Part shown: in pieces, positions 14,806-22,159 of the stretch | Layout of the letters: each line of letters opens with the position of its first letter | Position numbering within the stretch: the first letter of the stretch is position 1 | Source of the DNA: Lachnospiraceae bacterium | GTDB lineage: Bacteria > Bacillota > Clostridia > Lachnospirales > Lachnospiraceae | NCBI GenBank assembly: GCA_021205045.1 | Contig: JAJPYH010000081.1 | Span: 1 to 22,159 of the forward strand | DNA: 22,159 nucleotides | Direction of reading: 5' to 3' | Translations under genes and position numbers: made by a program | Notes under the pieces: model-generated | What the model saw: the letters and a program-made list of their open reading frames with translations, nothing else | What the model was told of the DNA's origin: nothing | The model's database searches: none

Positions 14806-15675
14806 TCAGACACTGCCCATCTTCTTATGTAGGGTCTCCATAGAGCTGGTGGGCTCCAGCCGGATAATCCTGGTGGTGGACTTCGCCTGGGTGATATCGA
14901 TACTGTCCCCGGTATGCAGCCGCACTTTAAAGGAGCCGTCAAAGGCCACCTCCACGGGCTGATCCCTGCCCTGCCGGTCCCCGGGAATGACAAGGGTAAT
15001 CAGCTGTTTGCCCGACATGACAACGCCGCGGTTAAACAGATTGTGAGGACAGATATTGGTCATGCACATGGCTGTTGCCGTAGGTTCAATGACCGGGCCG
15101 CCCGCGGAAAGATTATAGGCCGTAGAACCTGTAGGGGTACAGATAATACAGCCGTCCGCATTATACCGGCGCAGCAGCTGATGATTTAACCAGATGTCGA
15201 AACGCACTGTCTGCAGGGAACCGGCGCGGTTAATCACAATGTCATTCAGGGCCACGCTGGTAATGATCTCGCCGTTCAGGCGTTCAATCTCGCCCTCCAG
15301 CATCATCCGGTCCTCCACCATATAATCCCCTGTGACCAGCTGCTCCAGACCATCCTCCAGATGATCGCTGTCCACCTCGGTCATAAACCCAAGCGTCCCC
15401 CGGTTAATGCCCAGAAGCGGAATCCCCATGCCGTAGCTGTTGCGGGCGGCCTGCAGCATGGTGCCGTCGCCGCCAATCACCAGAATACACTGGGAGTCCT
15501 CCGGAATCTGCTCCGGCCGGATCCATTCCTCCTTTTCAAAATCCCACTTGGTAAACACCACTGAAACCTGACCGCCATGGGCCTTCATATAGTCTTCTAT
15601 TCTGTGTGTCAGCTTCAGTCCCTGATCCTTATAGTCATTACTGATCACACAAACCTTTCTGATCGGTTCACGCAT
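14806..15675 (-). CDS. nadK: NAD kinase
   Basis: A 289-residue NAD(+)/inorganic polyphosphate or ATP kinase making NADP(+). It has the family motifs GGDGT (68-72), GINRGTLGFMTEV and TPTGSTAYNLSAGGP. GGGAGG lies 7 nt before the start codon. It sits 38 nt after tlyA and 13 nt before argR in the operon. Confidence 0.96.
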   Translation of the reverse strand: MREPIRKVCVISNDYKDQGLKLTHRIEDYMKAHGGQVSVVFTKWDFEKEEWIRPEQIPEDSQCILVIGGDGTMLQAARNSYGMGIPLLGINRGTLGFMTEVDSDHLEDGLEQLVTGDYMVEDRMMLEGEIERLNGEIITSVALNDIVINRAGSLQTVRFDIWLNHQLLRRYNADGCIICTPTGSTAYNLSAGGPVIEPTATAMCMTNICPHNLFNRGVVMSGKQLITLVIPGDRQGRDQPVEVAFDGSFKVRLHTGDSIDITQAKSTTRIIRLEPTSSMETLHKKMGSV

Positions 15676-15713
15676 GCGTTTTCCTCCCTCACTTTACCGT
15701 TTCCGGGTTCCGT

Positions 15714-16619
15714 TTATGAAAGATGACTTTCACGGTCCAGCTCATTATGGGCCGCCGCCACGGTACTGTCAATCTTCTCTTTCCAGACCGCCTGACAGGA
15801 AGGTCCGCTCTCTTCCTCCCACATCAGCTCCGCCCGCGTCTGAGCCTCTCTCTCCTCCCATGTGACAGGCTCAAGGCTTTTCATCCCGTTTTTCTGTAAA
15901 AAAGCAAGATACTCGATGTTGCCCTCCGGTCCCCGGATCGGGGAAAAGTCCAGATCCAGCACATCAAAACCGATGAAATCCGCAAAATCCAGGATGCGTC
16001 CGATCACCTCCCGGTGAATCTGCGGATCCCGCACCACGCCTTTTTTGCCCACCTTTTCCCGGCCGGCCTCAAACTGGGGCTTGATCAGGCACACCATCTG
16101 TCCGCCGTCCCTCAGGAGACGGATCGCCGGCTGTAAAATCTTCGTCAGAGAAATGAAGGACACATCGCAGGAAGCAAAATCCATTACCTCCGGCAGATCC
16201 CCGGGCGTCAGATAGCGGAAATTGGTCTTTTCCATGCAGACCACCAGCGGGTCATTGCGAAGCCTCCAGTCCAGCTGCCCGTGCCCTACATCCACCGCAT
16301 ATACCCTGGAAGCTCCGTTCTGGAGCATGCAGTCCGTGAAACCGCCGGTGGAGGCGCCAATATCCATACACACCTTATCCTTCAGATCCAGTGGGAAGGA
16401 GGAAAAGGCCTTTTCCAGCTTCAGACCGCCCCGGCTGACGTATTTCATGGTGCCGCCTCTGACCTCTATATGCACTTTTTCTCCGTCAAAAAGGCTCCCG
16501 GCCTTGTCCTCCCGCTGGTTGTTCGCAAACACCCAGCCGGCCATGATCATGGTCTTTGCCTTCTCCCTGCTGGGCGCCAGCCCCTGGCTCACCAGCAGCA
16601 CATCCAGGCGTTCTTTCAT
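15714..16619 (-). CDS. tlyA: TlyA-family rRNA 2'-O-methyltransferase / hemolysin A homolog
   Basis: A 301-residue protein with an N-terminal S4 RNA-binding domain (about 1-60) and an FtsJ/RrmJ-like SAM-dependent methyltransferase domain. The SAM site is DIGASTGGF (86-94), and SFISL and LIKPQFEAG are family motifs. Mycobacterial TlyA methylates 16S and 23S rRNA cytidines; clostridial members are also called YqxC. The last roughly 40 residues, rich in Glu and Ala, extend beyond the usual 270-residue family length. A 137-nt gap with a stem-loop and one copy of the CACAGGGAA motif separates it from dxs. Confidence 0.92.
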   Translation of the reverse strand: MKERLDVLLVSQGLAPSREKAKTMIMAGWVFANNQREDKAGSLFDGEKVHIEVRGGTMKYVSRGGLKLEKAFSSFPLDLKDKVCMDIGASTGGFTDCMLQNGASRVYAVDVGHGQLDWRLRNDPLVVCMEKTNFRYLTPGDLPEVMDFASCDVSFISLTKILQPAIRLLRDGGQMVCLIKPQFEAGREKVGKKGVVRDPQIHREVIGRILDFADFIGFDVLDLDFSPIRGPEGNIEYLAFLQKNGMKSLEPVTWEEREAQTRAELMWEEESGPSCQAVWKEKIDSTVAAAHNELDRESHLS

Positions 16620-16646
16620 GCCGCAATCTTCTCTCTTATGTCTTCA

Positions 16647-16746
16647 CTGCCGACGTTTCCCATCGGCAGACACCATTGACAGCAAACGAATTCATGTCAT
16701 TTACTATCGCACTGATCCCGAACCTTGTAAGCACTCATTCCCTGTG
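16647..16746 (-). other. dxs-tlyA spacer: stem-loop and CACAGGGAA motif
   Basis: The spacer holds CACAGGGAA (16738-16746, minus strand) just after the dxs stop, and a 7-bp stem CTGCCGA/TCGGCAG (16647-16653 and 16663-16669) about 30 nt before the tlyA start. No T-run follows, so it is not a terminator. Other junctions in this operon are much tighter. Confidence 0.5.
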
Positions 16747-16756
16747 TGATCGTGTT

Positions 16757-18619
16757 TCATGATCTTAAACGCTCCAGAATGCCCTGAGCCACATTTTCAG
16801 CGTCAATTCCAAGCATCCGCTTTAACTCCTCAACACTGCCGTGCTCCACAAACCGATCCGGCACACCCACACTATATAAAGGGACACAGACTCCATGCTC
16901 CAGAAGACAGGCTCCCACCGCCGCGCCATAGCCGCCGGAGAGCACGTTATCCTCCATCGTTACAATCAGCTCATGATGAACCGCCTGAACCAGCACCGCC
17001 CGCTCATCGATGGGCTTGATAAAGCGGCCGTTCACCACCGTAATATCCAGCCCCTGCTCTTTTAAGATTTCCCGAACCTCCATGGCCTCCTCCACCATGC
17101 TGCCCACCGCGAAAATCACGACCCGGCTGCCCTGATGAAGGACCTCGCTTTTTCCCATGATAATGGGTTCCGTATACTCTTCAAAATCCCGGCAGGCCCT
17201 TCCTCTGGGATACCTGACCGCCACAGGACAGGGCTGTTCCAGAGCGAATTTCAGCATCATGGCCAGCTCCCAGTCGTTTTTGGGCGCCAGAATGTGCATA
17301 TTGGGCACGGAAGATAAATAAGAATAATCAAAAACGCCTTGGTGGGTTTCCCCGTCGCTGCCCACGATTCCCGCTCTGTCAATGGCAAAAACCACCGGCA
17401 GATTCTGAATGCAGACATCATGCAAAATCTGATCGTAGGCCCGCTGCAGGAAGGAGGAATAAATGGCCACCACCGGATGATAGCCTCCCACCGCCAGCCC
17501 CGCCGCGAAGGTCACCGCGTGCTGCTCCGCAATTCCCACATCAAAGAAGCGTTCCGGAAAATGCTTCTGAAAACGGGACAGCCCGGTGCCGCCGGACATG
17601 GCCGCCGTGATGGCCACCACCTTCGGATTCAATTCTCCCAGCTTGCAGATCGCCCCGGAAAATACATCCGTATAATCAGGGTAATCTTTTTCTTTTAATT
17701 TCCTGCCTGTGGCAATATCAAAGGGCTCCGTCCCGTGGAAGCGGCTTGGCTCCTTCTCCGCGGGGAGATACCCCCGGCCTTTTTGCGTGATCACATGAAC
17801 CACCACCGCGCCCTTCGCCTTTTTGGCCTCCTCCAGGAAGCGCAGCATGACGGGGATGTTGTGTCCGTCCAGCGGACCCAGATAAGTGATCCCCAGCTCT
17901 TCAAACCAGTTTCCGGGCAGAATCATGCGCTTCACGCCGTTTTTGACCCGGCGAATCCCATCCACCATCTCCTCCCCCTTGTCCGGAAGGGCTAAAAGTG
18001 CGGTGGTGACCTTATCCTTCAGATTTAAATAAGTATCTCCGGTGCGCATCATGTTCAGATATTTGTGCATGCCGCCCACATTTTCGGAAATGGACATCTC
18101 ATTGTCGTTGAGGACAATAATCAGATTGCTCTTGAGTCTGGCTGCGTTATTGAGAGCCTCATAGGCCATGCCCCCGGTCATGGAGCCGTCGCCGATCACC
18201 GCCACTATGGTCTCGTCCGTTCCCCGCAGATCCCGGGCCTTGGCCAGCCCTACCGCTGCGGAAATGGAAGTGGAACTGTGTCCGGTGTCAAAACAGTCGC
18301 AGTCGCTCTCCTTTCTCTTGGGGAAACCACTGAGACCACGAAATTTGCGCAGGGTGTCAAACTCCTCCTTGCGCCCGGTCAGAATCTTATGGGTGTAGCT
18401 CTGATGCCCCACATCCCAGACAATTTTATCCTTAGGCAGATTCAGACTCAGATGCAGCGCCATGGTCAGCTCCACCGTTCCCAGATTGGACGCCAGATGG
18501 CCGCCCGTCCTGCTGACGTGCTCCAGCAAAAATCTGCGTATCTCGGCTGCCATGGATTCATATTCCTCAGGCGGCAGTCCCTTGATATCATTTTCCTTCG
18601 TTATATCTTCTAACACCAT
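16757..18619 (-). CDS. dxs: 1-deoxy-D-xylulose-5-phosphate synthase
   Basis: A 620-residue thiamine-diphosphate enzyme condensing pyruvate and glyceraldehyde-3-phosphate, the first step of the MEP isoprenoid pathway. Visible marks are His72 in GHQSYTHKILTGR, the ThDP motif GDGS (143-146) to NDN (171-173), GIAEQHAVTFAAGLA with the catalytic glutamate, and YSSFLQRAYDQI. The start codon lies one base after the ispA stop, and GGGAG lies in the end of ispA, so translation is coupled. It has the expected full length. Confidence 0.97.
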   Translation of the reverse strand: MVLEDITKENDIKGLPPEEYESMAAEIRRFLLEHVSRTGGHLASNLGTVELTMALHLSLNLPKDKIVWDVGHQSYTHKILTGRKEEFDTLRKFRGLSGFPKRKESDCDCFDTGHSSTSISAAVGLAKARDLRGTDETIVAVIGDGSMTGGMAYEALNNAARLKSNLIIVLNDNEMSISENVGGMHKYLNMMRTGDTYLNLKDKVTTALLALPDKGEEMVDGIRRVKNGVKRMILPGNWFEELGITYLGPLDGHNIPVMLRFLEEAKKAKGAVVVHVITQKGRGYLPAEKEPSRFHGTEPFDIATGRKLKEKDYPDYTDVFSGAICKLGELNPKVVAITAAMSGGTGLSRFQKHFPERFFDVGIAEQHAVTFAAGLAVGGYHPVVAIYSSFLQRAYDQILHDVCIQNLPVVFAIDRAGIVGSDGETHQGVFDYSYLSSVPNMHILAPKNDWELAMMLKFALEQPCPVAVRYPRGRACRDFEEYTEPIIMGKSEVLHQGSRVVIFAVGSMVEEAMEVREILKEQGLDITVVNGRFIKPIDERAVLVQAVHHELIVTMEDNVLSGGYGAAVGACLLEHGVCVPLYSVGVPDRFVEHGSVEELKRMLGIDAENVAQGILERLRS

Positions 18620-18620
18620 A

Positions 18621-19517
18621 TTATTTCTCCCGATGAATCAACCAGGTAATCAGCTCGTACAGGAAACTGTCTTCTGTCAGATTTATAAGAGTGATCGCCT
18701 CACGGCTTAAGCTTTCCACGTCCTCAACAGACTTCTGCAGGCCGTAAATACTGACGTAGGTCTGTTTGAAATTGCGCTCATCGCTTCCCACGGGCTTGCC
18801 AAGGATCTCCTCTTTGCCGGTCACATCCAGCACATCGTCCTGAATCTGAAACGCGATGCCGATATTGTACGCCGCCTTTTCCAGACTGCTGACGGTCTCC
18901 TCCCCGGCTCCGGCTAAAATTCCGCCGATCATCATGGCCGCCTCAATTAACGCCGCCGTCTTATGCTCATGGATAAATAAAAGCTTTTCGCCGTTGATTT
19001 TTTCCTGCCTGTTCTCCGACTCCACGTCGCAGACCTGCCCGCCGATCATACCGTAGACGCCGGCCTTGCCCGCCAGCACCTGCAGCGCCCGAATGATCCG
19101 CGGATATTCCGATGGGGACGCTGTGTCAAAGGCGCGAAGCGCCGTCTCAAAAGCAAAATTCAGAAGGCCGTCCCCGACTAAGATCGCCATGTCCTCTCCG
19201 TAGACCACATGGGTGGTCTTACGGCCTCTGCGGTATTCATCATTATCCATGGCCGGCAGATCATCATGCACAAGAGAATAGGTATGTATCATCTCCAGAG
19301 CGGCCATAAAGGGATGCAAAGCCGCCTCATTTTCACCCCCGCAGTGGATGAAGGTCTCTCTCATGAGCAGAGGGCGAATTCTCTTGCCCCCTCCCAGAAC
19401 ACTGTAATTCATGGCCTGAAACACCGTCTTCTGGTAACCTTCCTCCGGCGGAAGATATTGCCTGATACTCTTTTCTATCTTCTGTGCCTTTTGTGTCAGT
19501 TCTTCCTCAAAATTCAT
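18621..19517 (-). CDS. ispA: Farnesyl/geranyl diphosphate synthase (IspA-type polyprenyl synthetase)
   Basis: A 298-residue trans-prenyltransferase elongating DMAPP with IPP. The first aspartate-rich motif is DDLPAMD (85-91), preceded by IHTYSLVH as in E. coli IspA. The second is QDDVLDVTG (D227, D228, D231). LGGGKRIRPLL is the IPP-binding stretch. The start overlaps the end of xseB by 11 nt, with GGAG about 6 nt upstream inside xseB. Together with dxs it gives this operon two isoprenoid steps. Confidence 0.95.
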   Translation of the reverse strand: MNFEEELTQKAQKIEKSIRQYLPPEEGYQKTVFQAMNYSVLGGGKRIRPLLMRETFIHCGGENEAALHPFMAALEMIHTYSLVHDDLPAMDNDEYRRGRKTTHVVYGEDMAILVGDGLLNFAFETALRAFDTASPSEYPRIIRALQVLAGKAGVYGMIGGQVCDVESENRQEKINGEKLLFIHEHKTAALIEAAMMIGGILAGAGEETVSSLEKAAYNIGIAFQIQDDVLDVTGKEEILGKPVGSDERNFKQTYVSIYGLQKSVEDVESLSREAITLINLTEDSFLYELITWLIHREK

Positions 19518-19767
19518 CCAGTTCTCCGTCCCGGCTCAACACGAGCACCTTTTTTCCCACACGATCAAGGGCATTGGAACAAAACTTTACCAGATTCATG
19601 CCCTCCTCATAAAAAGCAAAGGAGGCTTCCAGGGATAAATCTGATTTCTCCAGCTCCCCAATCAGGACCTCCAGACGGTCAAAGGCGTCCTCCACGGACA
19701 TTTCCTCTTTTGCCCGGGTATCGTTTTCCGTCGGTTCTGCAGTGATATTTTTTTCAGAATTTTCCAT
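19507..19767 (-). CDS. xseB: Exodeoxyribonuclease VII small subunit
   Basis: An 86-residue small subunit with the family core (about 23-65): SVEDAFDRLEVLIGELEKSDLSLEASFAFYEEGM, quoted here only as its beginning SVEDAFDRLEVLIGELE and its end FAFYEEGM. It forms helices that bind XseA. GGAGGA 7 nt before 19767 decides the start; ATGs at 19788 and 19809 lie deeper in xseA. The chosen start overlaps the xseA stop by 14 nt. Confidence 0.93.
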   Translation of the reverse strand: MENSEKNITAEPTENDTRAKEEMSVEDAFDRLEVLIGELEKSDLSLEASFAFYEEGMNLVKFCSNALDRVGKKVLVLSRDGELDEF

Positions 19768-21073
19768 GGCATTCTCCTCCGTTCTCATATTCCGATTCCT
19801 TCCGGACACCCTCCATATCCTTTCCCAGCACTCTGGCGCTTACCCTGCCATCCTGAAACCAGATACCGATCTTCTGGCCGTCGGATATCTCCGCCGCCGA
19901 ACGCAGCGCGTACCCCTCCTCATCCGTCACATAGCCCAGGCCGGACTTCAGCTTCTGATAGGGGGACACCCCCTTCAAAACCGCCGTCTGCACATTCAGC
20001 CGGTTTCGATAGCCGGTCAGCTTCCTCATCATCAGATCTGGCAGCCTGTCCTGAATATCCGTCAATTGATTCTGCAGGTCGGTGAGCTTCTTTTCCATCC
20101 GCAAATCCAGCCTGTCCTGCAGATGTGCCAGCTGATTTCTCTGCTCTCTGAGCCGGGCACCTGGGTGACGGGCCGCCAGCACCTTCTCCATATATTTCAG
20201 ACGCTCATAGCTTGAGGAAAGCTTCGTATTCATCTGCCCGGTCAGCTGCGCCTCCATGCTCTCCAGAGATGCCAGATAAGTTCTCACATCGTACACGGCC
20301 AGCTCCGCCGCCGCCGAGGGCGTGGGCGCTCTCAGATCGGACACAAAATCGATGATGGTGGTGTCGGTCTCATGTCCCACCGCGGAAATCACCGGCACCG
20401 TGCAGTGAAACACGGCTTCCGCCACAATCCGCTCATTGAAGGCCCACAGATCCTCAATGGAGCCGCCGCCTCTCCCCACAATCATGACATCCACCCCCTT
20501 TGCCTCCAGCGCGTGAATGCCGTTGACAATGCTTTCCGCCGCGCCTTCTCCCTGCACCTGGGCAGGGTAGAGCAAAATCTGTACATAAGGATTGCGCCTG
20601 TGGGTAATCTGAATAATATCCCGCACCGCGGCGCCGGTGGCGGCTGTCACCACGCCAAGAGTCCGGATAAAACGGGGAATGGGCTGTTTGTAACATCTGT
20701 CAAACATGCCCATCTCTTCCAGTTCCTTTTTCAGGGCCTCATACTGCTCATAAAGTCTGCCGCTGCCGGCCAGACGGACGCTCCTGGCGTACAGCTGATA
20801 CTTGCCGTCCCGCTCATAGACCTCCACACTTCCCGTGGCGATCACCTGCTGCCCCTCCGCCAGGGTAAAATCAAGCCCCTTGCGGTAAGCCGCGAACATG
20901 ACACAGTTTAAAGCCGCTCCTTTTTCCTTCAACGTAAAATAAATATGTCCGGAGGAGTGATACTTGCAATTGCCGACCTCCCCCTGGATGGACAGCCTCT
21001 GCAGCAGAAAATCCTGCGTGAACATATTTTTGATATAATTATTCACCTGAGTGACAGAATACACATTGGCCAT
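19754..21073 (-). CDS. xseA: Exodeoxyribonuclease VII large subunit
   Basis: A 439-residue catalytic subunit. An N-terminal OB-fold (about 5-100) is followed by the nuclease domain with GRGGGSIEDLWAFN (200-213) and GHETDTTIIDFVSDLRAPTP, then a coiled coil (about 270-350). The start at 21073 gives MANVYSVTQVNNYI, the usual family start, with GGGG about 6 nt upstream. An in-frame GTG at 21103 adds ten residues without a binding site. A 136-nt spacer separates it from nusB. Confidence 0.95.
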   Translation of the reverse strand: MANVYSVTQVNNYIKNMFTQDFLLQRLSIQGEVGNCKYHSSGHIYFTLKEKGAALNCVMFAAYRKGLDFTLAEGQQVIATGSVEVYERDGKYQLYARSVRLAGSGRLYEQYEALKKELEEMGMFDRCYKQPIPRFIRTLGVVTAATGAAVRDIIQITHRRNPYVQILLYPAQVQGEGAAESIVNGIHALEAKGVDVMIVGRGGGSIEDLWAFNERIVAEAVFHCTVPVISAVGHETDTTIIDFVSDLRAPTPSAAAELAVYDVRTYLASLESMEAQLTGQMNTKLSSSYERLKYMEKVLAARHPGARLREQRNQLAHLQDRLDLRMEKKLTDLQNQLTDIQDRLPDLMMRKLTGYRNRLNVQTAVLKGVSPYQKLKSGLGYVTDEEGYALRSAAEISDGQKIGIWFQDGRVSARVLGKDMEGVRKESEYENGGECHGKF

Positions 21074-21123
21074 GGATTTCCCCCGCGATAATGCTGTTTT
21101 CACTGGCTACGCTTCCATTCGCG

Positions 21124-21155
21124 GCAGCCTGTCAGCGGCTGCTCACAGGGGCTGC
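21124..21155. other. GC-rich stem-loop in the nusB-xseA spacer
   Basis: GCAGCCTGT (21124-21132) pairs with ACAGGGGCTGC (21145-21155), giving nine pairs with a 2-nt bulge. No T-run follows, so it is not a standard terminator. The rest of the 136-nt spacer shows no gene. Confidence 0.4.
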
Positions 21156-21209
21156 GGCGAGACTTTCAAAGACTGCGGTTTGCGTATCAGCCAGTGCAGG
21201 ACGGGCATA

Positions 21210-21635
21210 TTATTTTGCCGCAGTTTTCGACTGAGGTTTCACGAATTTAGCCAGCACGCCGTTGACAAAGCTGCCCGAGTTCTCCTGCCCGTACTTCTTG
21301 GCCAGCTCCACCGCCTCGTTGATCGCGGCGCCTGCGGGCACGGTATCATCCTCGCGGATCTCATACACCGCCTGCCGTAAGATCGCCAGTTCCACCTTGC
21401 CCATGCGCTTTTTTTTCCACCCGTCGGCCTTCTCCATTAAAAGAGCGTCAATCTCAGGCAGCATGGCGGCAATTTTCTCATACTTCTGTGAAATATAAGC
21501 CTCATCACTCTCAGACAGAAGCTCCCTGTCCTCTTCCAGAAGCAGCATCTTCTGCTCTTCCATATCCTCCGGCGGGTTGAATTCCACGCGGAATAACAGC
21601 CGGAAAATCTCCTCACGAAGCTCTGATCTGGTCAT
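21210..21635 (-). CDS. nusB: Transcription antitermination factor NusB
   Basis: A 141-residue all-helical RNA-binding protein that pairs with NusE (S10) at boxA in rRNA operons. Family marks are the N-terminal REEIFRLLFRVEF and the C-terminal AINEAVELAKKYG, then SGSFVNGVLAKF. It overlaps the preceding gene by four bases in an ATGA junction, so translation is coupled. Confidence 0.95.
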   Translation of the reverse strand: MTRSELREEIFRLLFRVEFNPPEDMEEQKMLLLEEDRELLSESDEAYISQKYEKIAAMLPEIDALLMEKADGWKKKRMGKVELAILRQAVYEIREDDTVPAGAAINEAVELAKKYGQENSGSFVNGVLAKFVKPQSKTAAK

Positions 21636-22018
21636 GATCTTCCCTTCCCCATGTTCAGCCCGGCAATGCGCAGATTCACATTTCCGACCTTCATCCCGGT
21701 CATATTCTCAATCATATTCTTCACCTTTGCCTGCACCTTCTGACAGATGGCAGGAATATTGTAGCCATAAAGGATGGAAATATTCAGCTCCACATCCACA
21801 ATGCCGTGATGGACATCGACAGAAACACCCTTCGACGACTTTCCCAAGCCGCTGATTCCCTTGCCCTTGCCGTCCTGGCCGCCGTCATAAATTCCCAGCA
21901 CGCCTTCAATATCTCTGGTAGCCGCCAGAGCAGCAATGCTGGCCACCACATCCTCCTGCAGATACACGGAGCCGGCCTTTTCATCCTCTCTCAGTGCGTA
22001 TGCGTTCTTATTGTCCAT
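21632..22018 (-). CDS. Asp23/Gls24 family envelope stress response protein
   Basis: A 128-residue member of the Asp23/Gls24 family (YqhY-like). In Firmicutes this gene often sits between the acetyl-CoA carboxylase genes and nusB. Visible family features are VYLQEDVVASIAALAATRD, GV-x-VDVHHGIVDVELNI-type strands and the C-terminal IENMTGMKVGNVNLRIAGL. AGGAGG 6 nt before 22018 decides the start over an ATG at 22042. Relatives affect membrane or lipid homeostasis; the exact role is not established here. It is the first gene of the long operon. Confidence 0.92.
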   Translation of the reverse strand: MDNKNAYALREDEKAGSVYLQEDVVASIAALAATRDIEGVLGIYDGGQDGKGKGISGLGKSSKGVSVDVHHGIVDVELNISILYGYNIPAICQKVQAKVKNMIENMTGMKVGNVNLRIAGLNMGKGRS

Positions 22019-22064
22019 ATATTTCCTCCTGTGAGACTCCATGAATAGTCACGTGTTTTGGTAC

Positions 22065-22093
22065 ATCATATCAAAAAACAAAGGAATGCGCAA
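22065..22093 (-). promoter_or_regulatory. Promoter of the asp23-nusB-recN operon
   Basis: On the minus strand TATGAT (22065-22070) is preceded by TGA, giving an extended -10. A weak -35, TTGCGC (22088-22093), is 17 nt away. Transcription would start about 40 nt before the start codon. The remaining 66 bases to the window edge show no gene. Confidence 0.55.
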
Positions 22094-22159
22094 GGCAAAA
22101 CCAAAAAAGAATCATTTTCGATGTAACCATTTTAGAACGTAAGCTCTGCAAAATTTCCT

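Noticed and set aside
14091..14843. 250-codon plus-strand open frame
   Set aside because: It spans the recN-argR junction and part of nadK antisense, with low-complexity His/Pro/Arg composition typical of non-coding frames.
15195..15201. TGTCGAA, an exact 0A-box heptamer
   Set aside because: It lies inside the nadK coding region, and a 7-mer is expected by chance in 22 kb. No such box was found in the intergenic regions near glgA, glgX or spoIVB.

Overview
The window looks like chromosomal DNA of a spore-forming, low-to-mid GC Firmicute, most likely a gut Clostridium of the Lachnospiraceae type. The basis is the gene order asp23-like, nusB, xseA, xseB, ispA, dxs, tlyA, nadK, argR, recN, spoIVB, the sporulation proteins, the AGGAGG ribosome binding sites, and protein sequences that read as clostridial. 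The family-level assignment is inference. Twenty protein genes or gene parts are called. All but one lie on the minus strand, so transcription runs from the right end of the window to the left.

Right part (about 22.1 kb down to 12.4 kb): a long housekeeping operon. It starts at a promoter near 22065-22093 with an Asp23/Gls24 protein. It continues through nusB (transcription antitermination), xseA/xseB (exonuclease VII), ispA and dxs (isoprenoid precursors), tlyA (S4-domain rRNA methyltransferase-like), nadK (NADP synthesis), argR (arginine repressor) and recN (DNA repair). Many junctions overlap or have only 1-40 nt between genes. A strong stem-loop with a T-run at 12422-12468 ends this unit after recN. 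spoIVB, the forespore signalling protease, follows with its own leader, which carries a 22-bp direct repeat.

Middle and left part (about 11 kb down to 0): the usual neighbour of spoIVB, spo0A, is not there. In its place is a 26-bp perfect inverted repeat and then a glycogen debranching enzyme (GH13, GlgX type), a terminator, an ABC exporter half-transporter, a Spo0A DNA-binding domain protein with no receiver domain, glycogen synthase glgA, and a SpoVB/MurJ-like flippase coupled to glgA. Next comes the only plus-strand gene, a 131-residue, cysteine-rich protein that looks like a highly diverged Spo0A DNA-binding domain. It is convergent with the flippase gene across a bidirectional-looking terminator and divergent from rqcH (ribosome quality control). 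The first bases of another minus-strand gene may lie at the left edge.

Most unusual points: two receiver-less Spo0A-domain proteins within about 4 kb, interleaved with glycogen genes and next to a spoIVB that has lost its usual spo0A partner; a perfect 26-bp inverted repeat between spoIVB and glgX; a short motif (CACAGGGAA) occurring four times, always in intergenic DNA and in one orientation; and an apparent DUF1653-like gene remnant between the end of glgX and its terminator. No tRNA, rRNA, CRISPR array, IS element or phage gene was seen. No gene-free stretch exceeds 300 bases.
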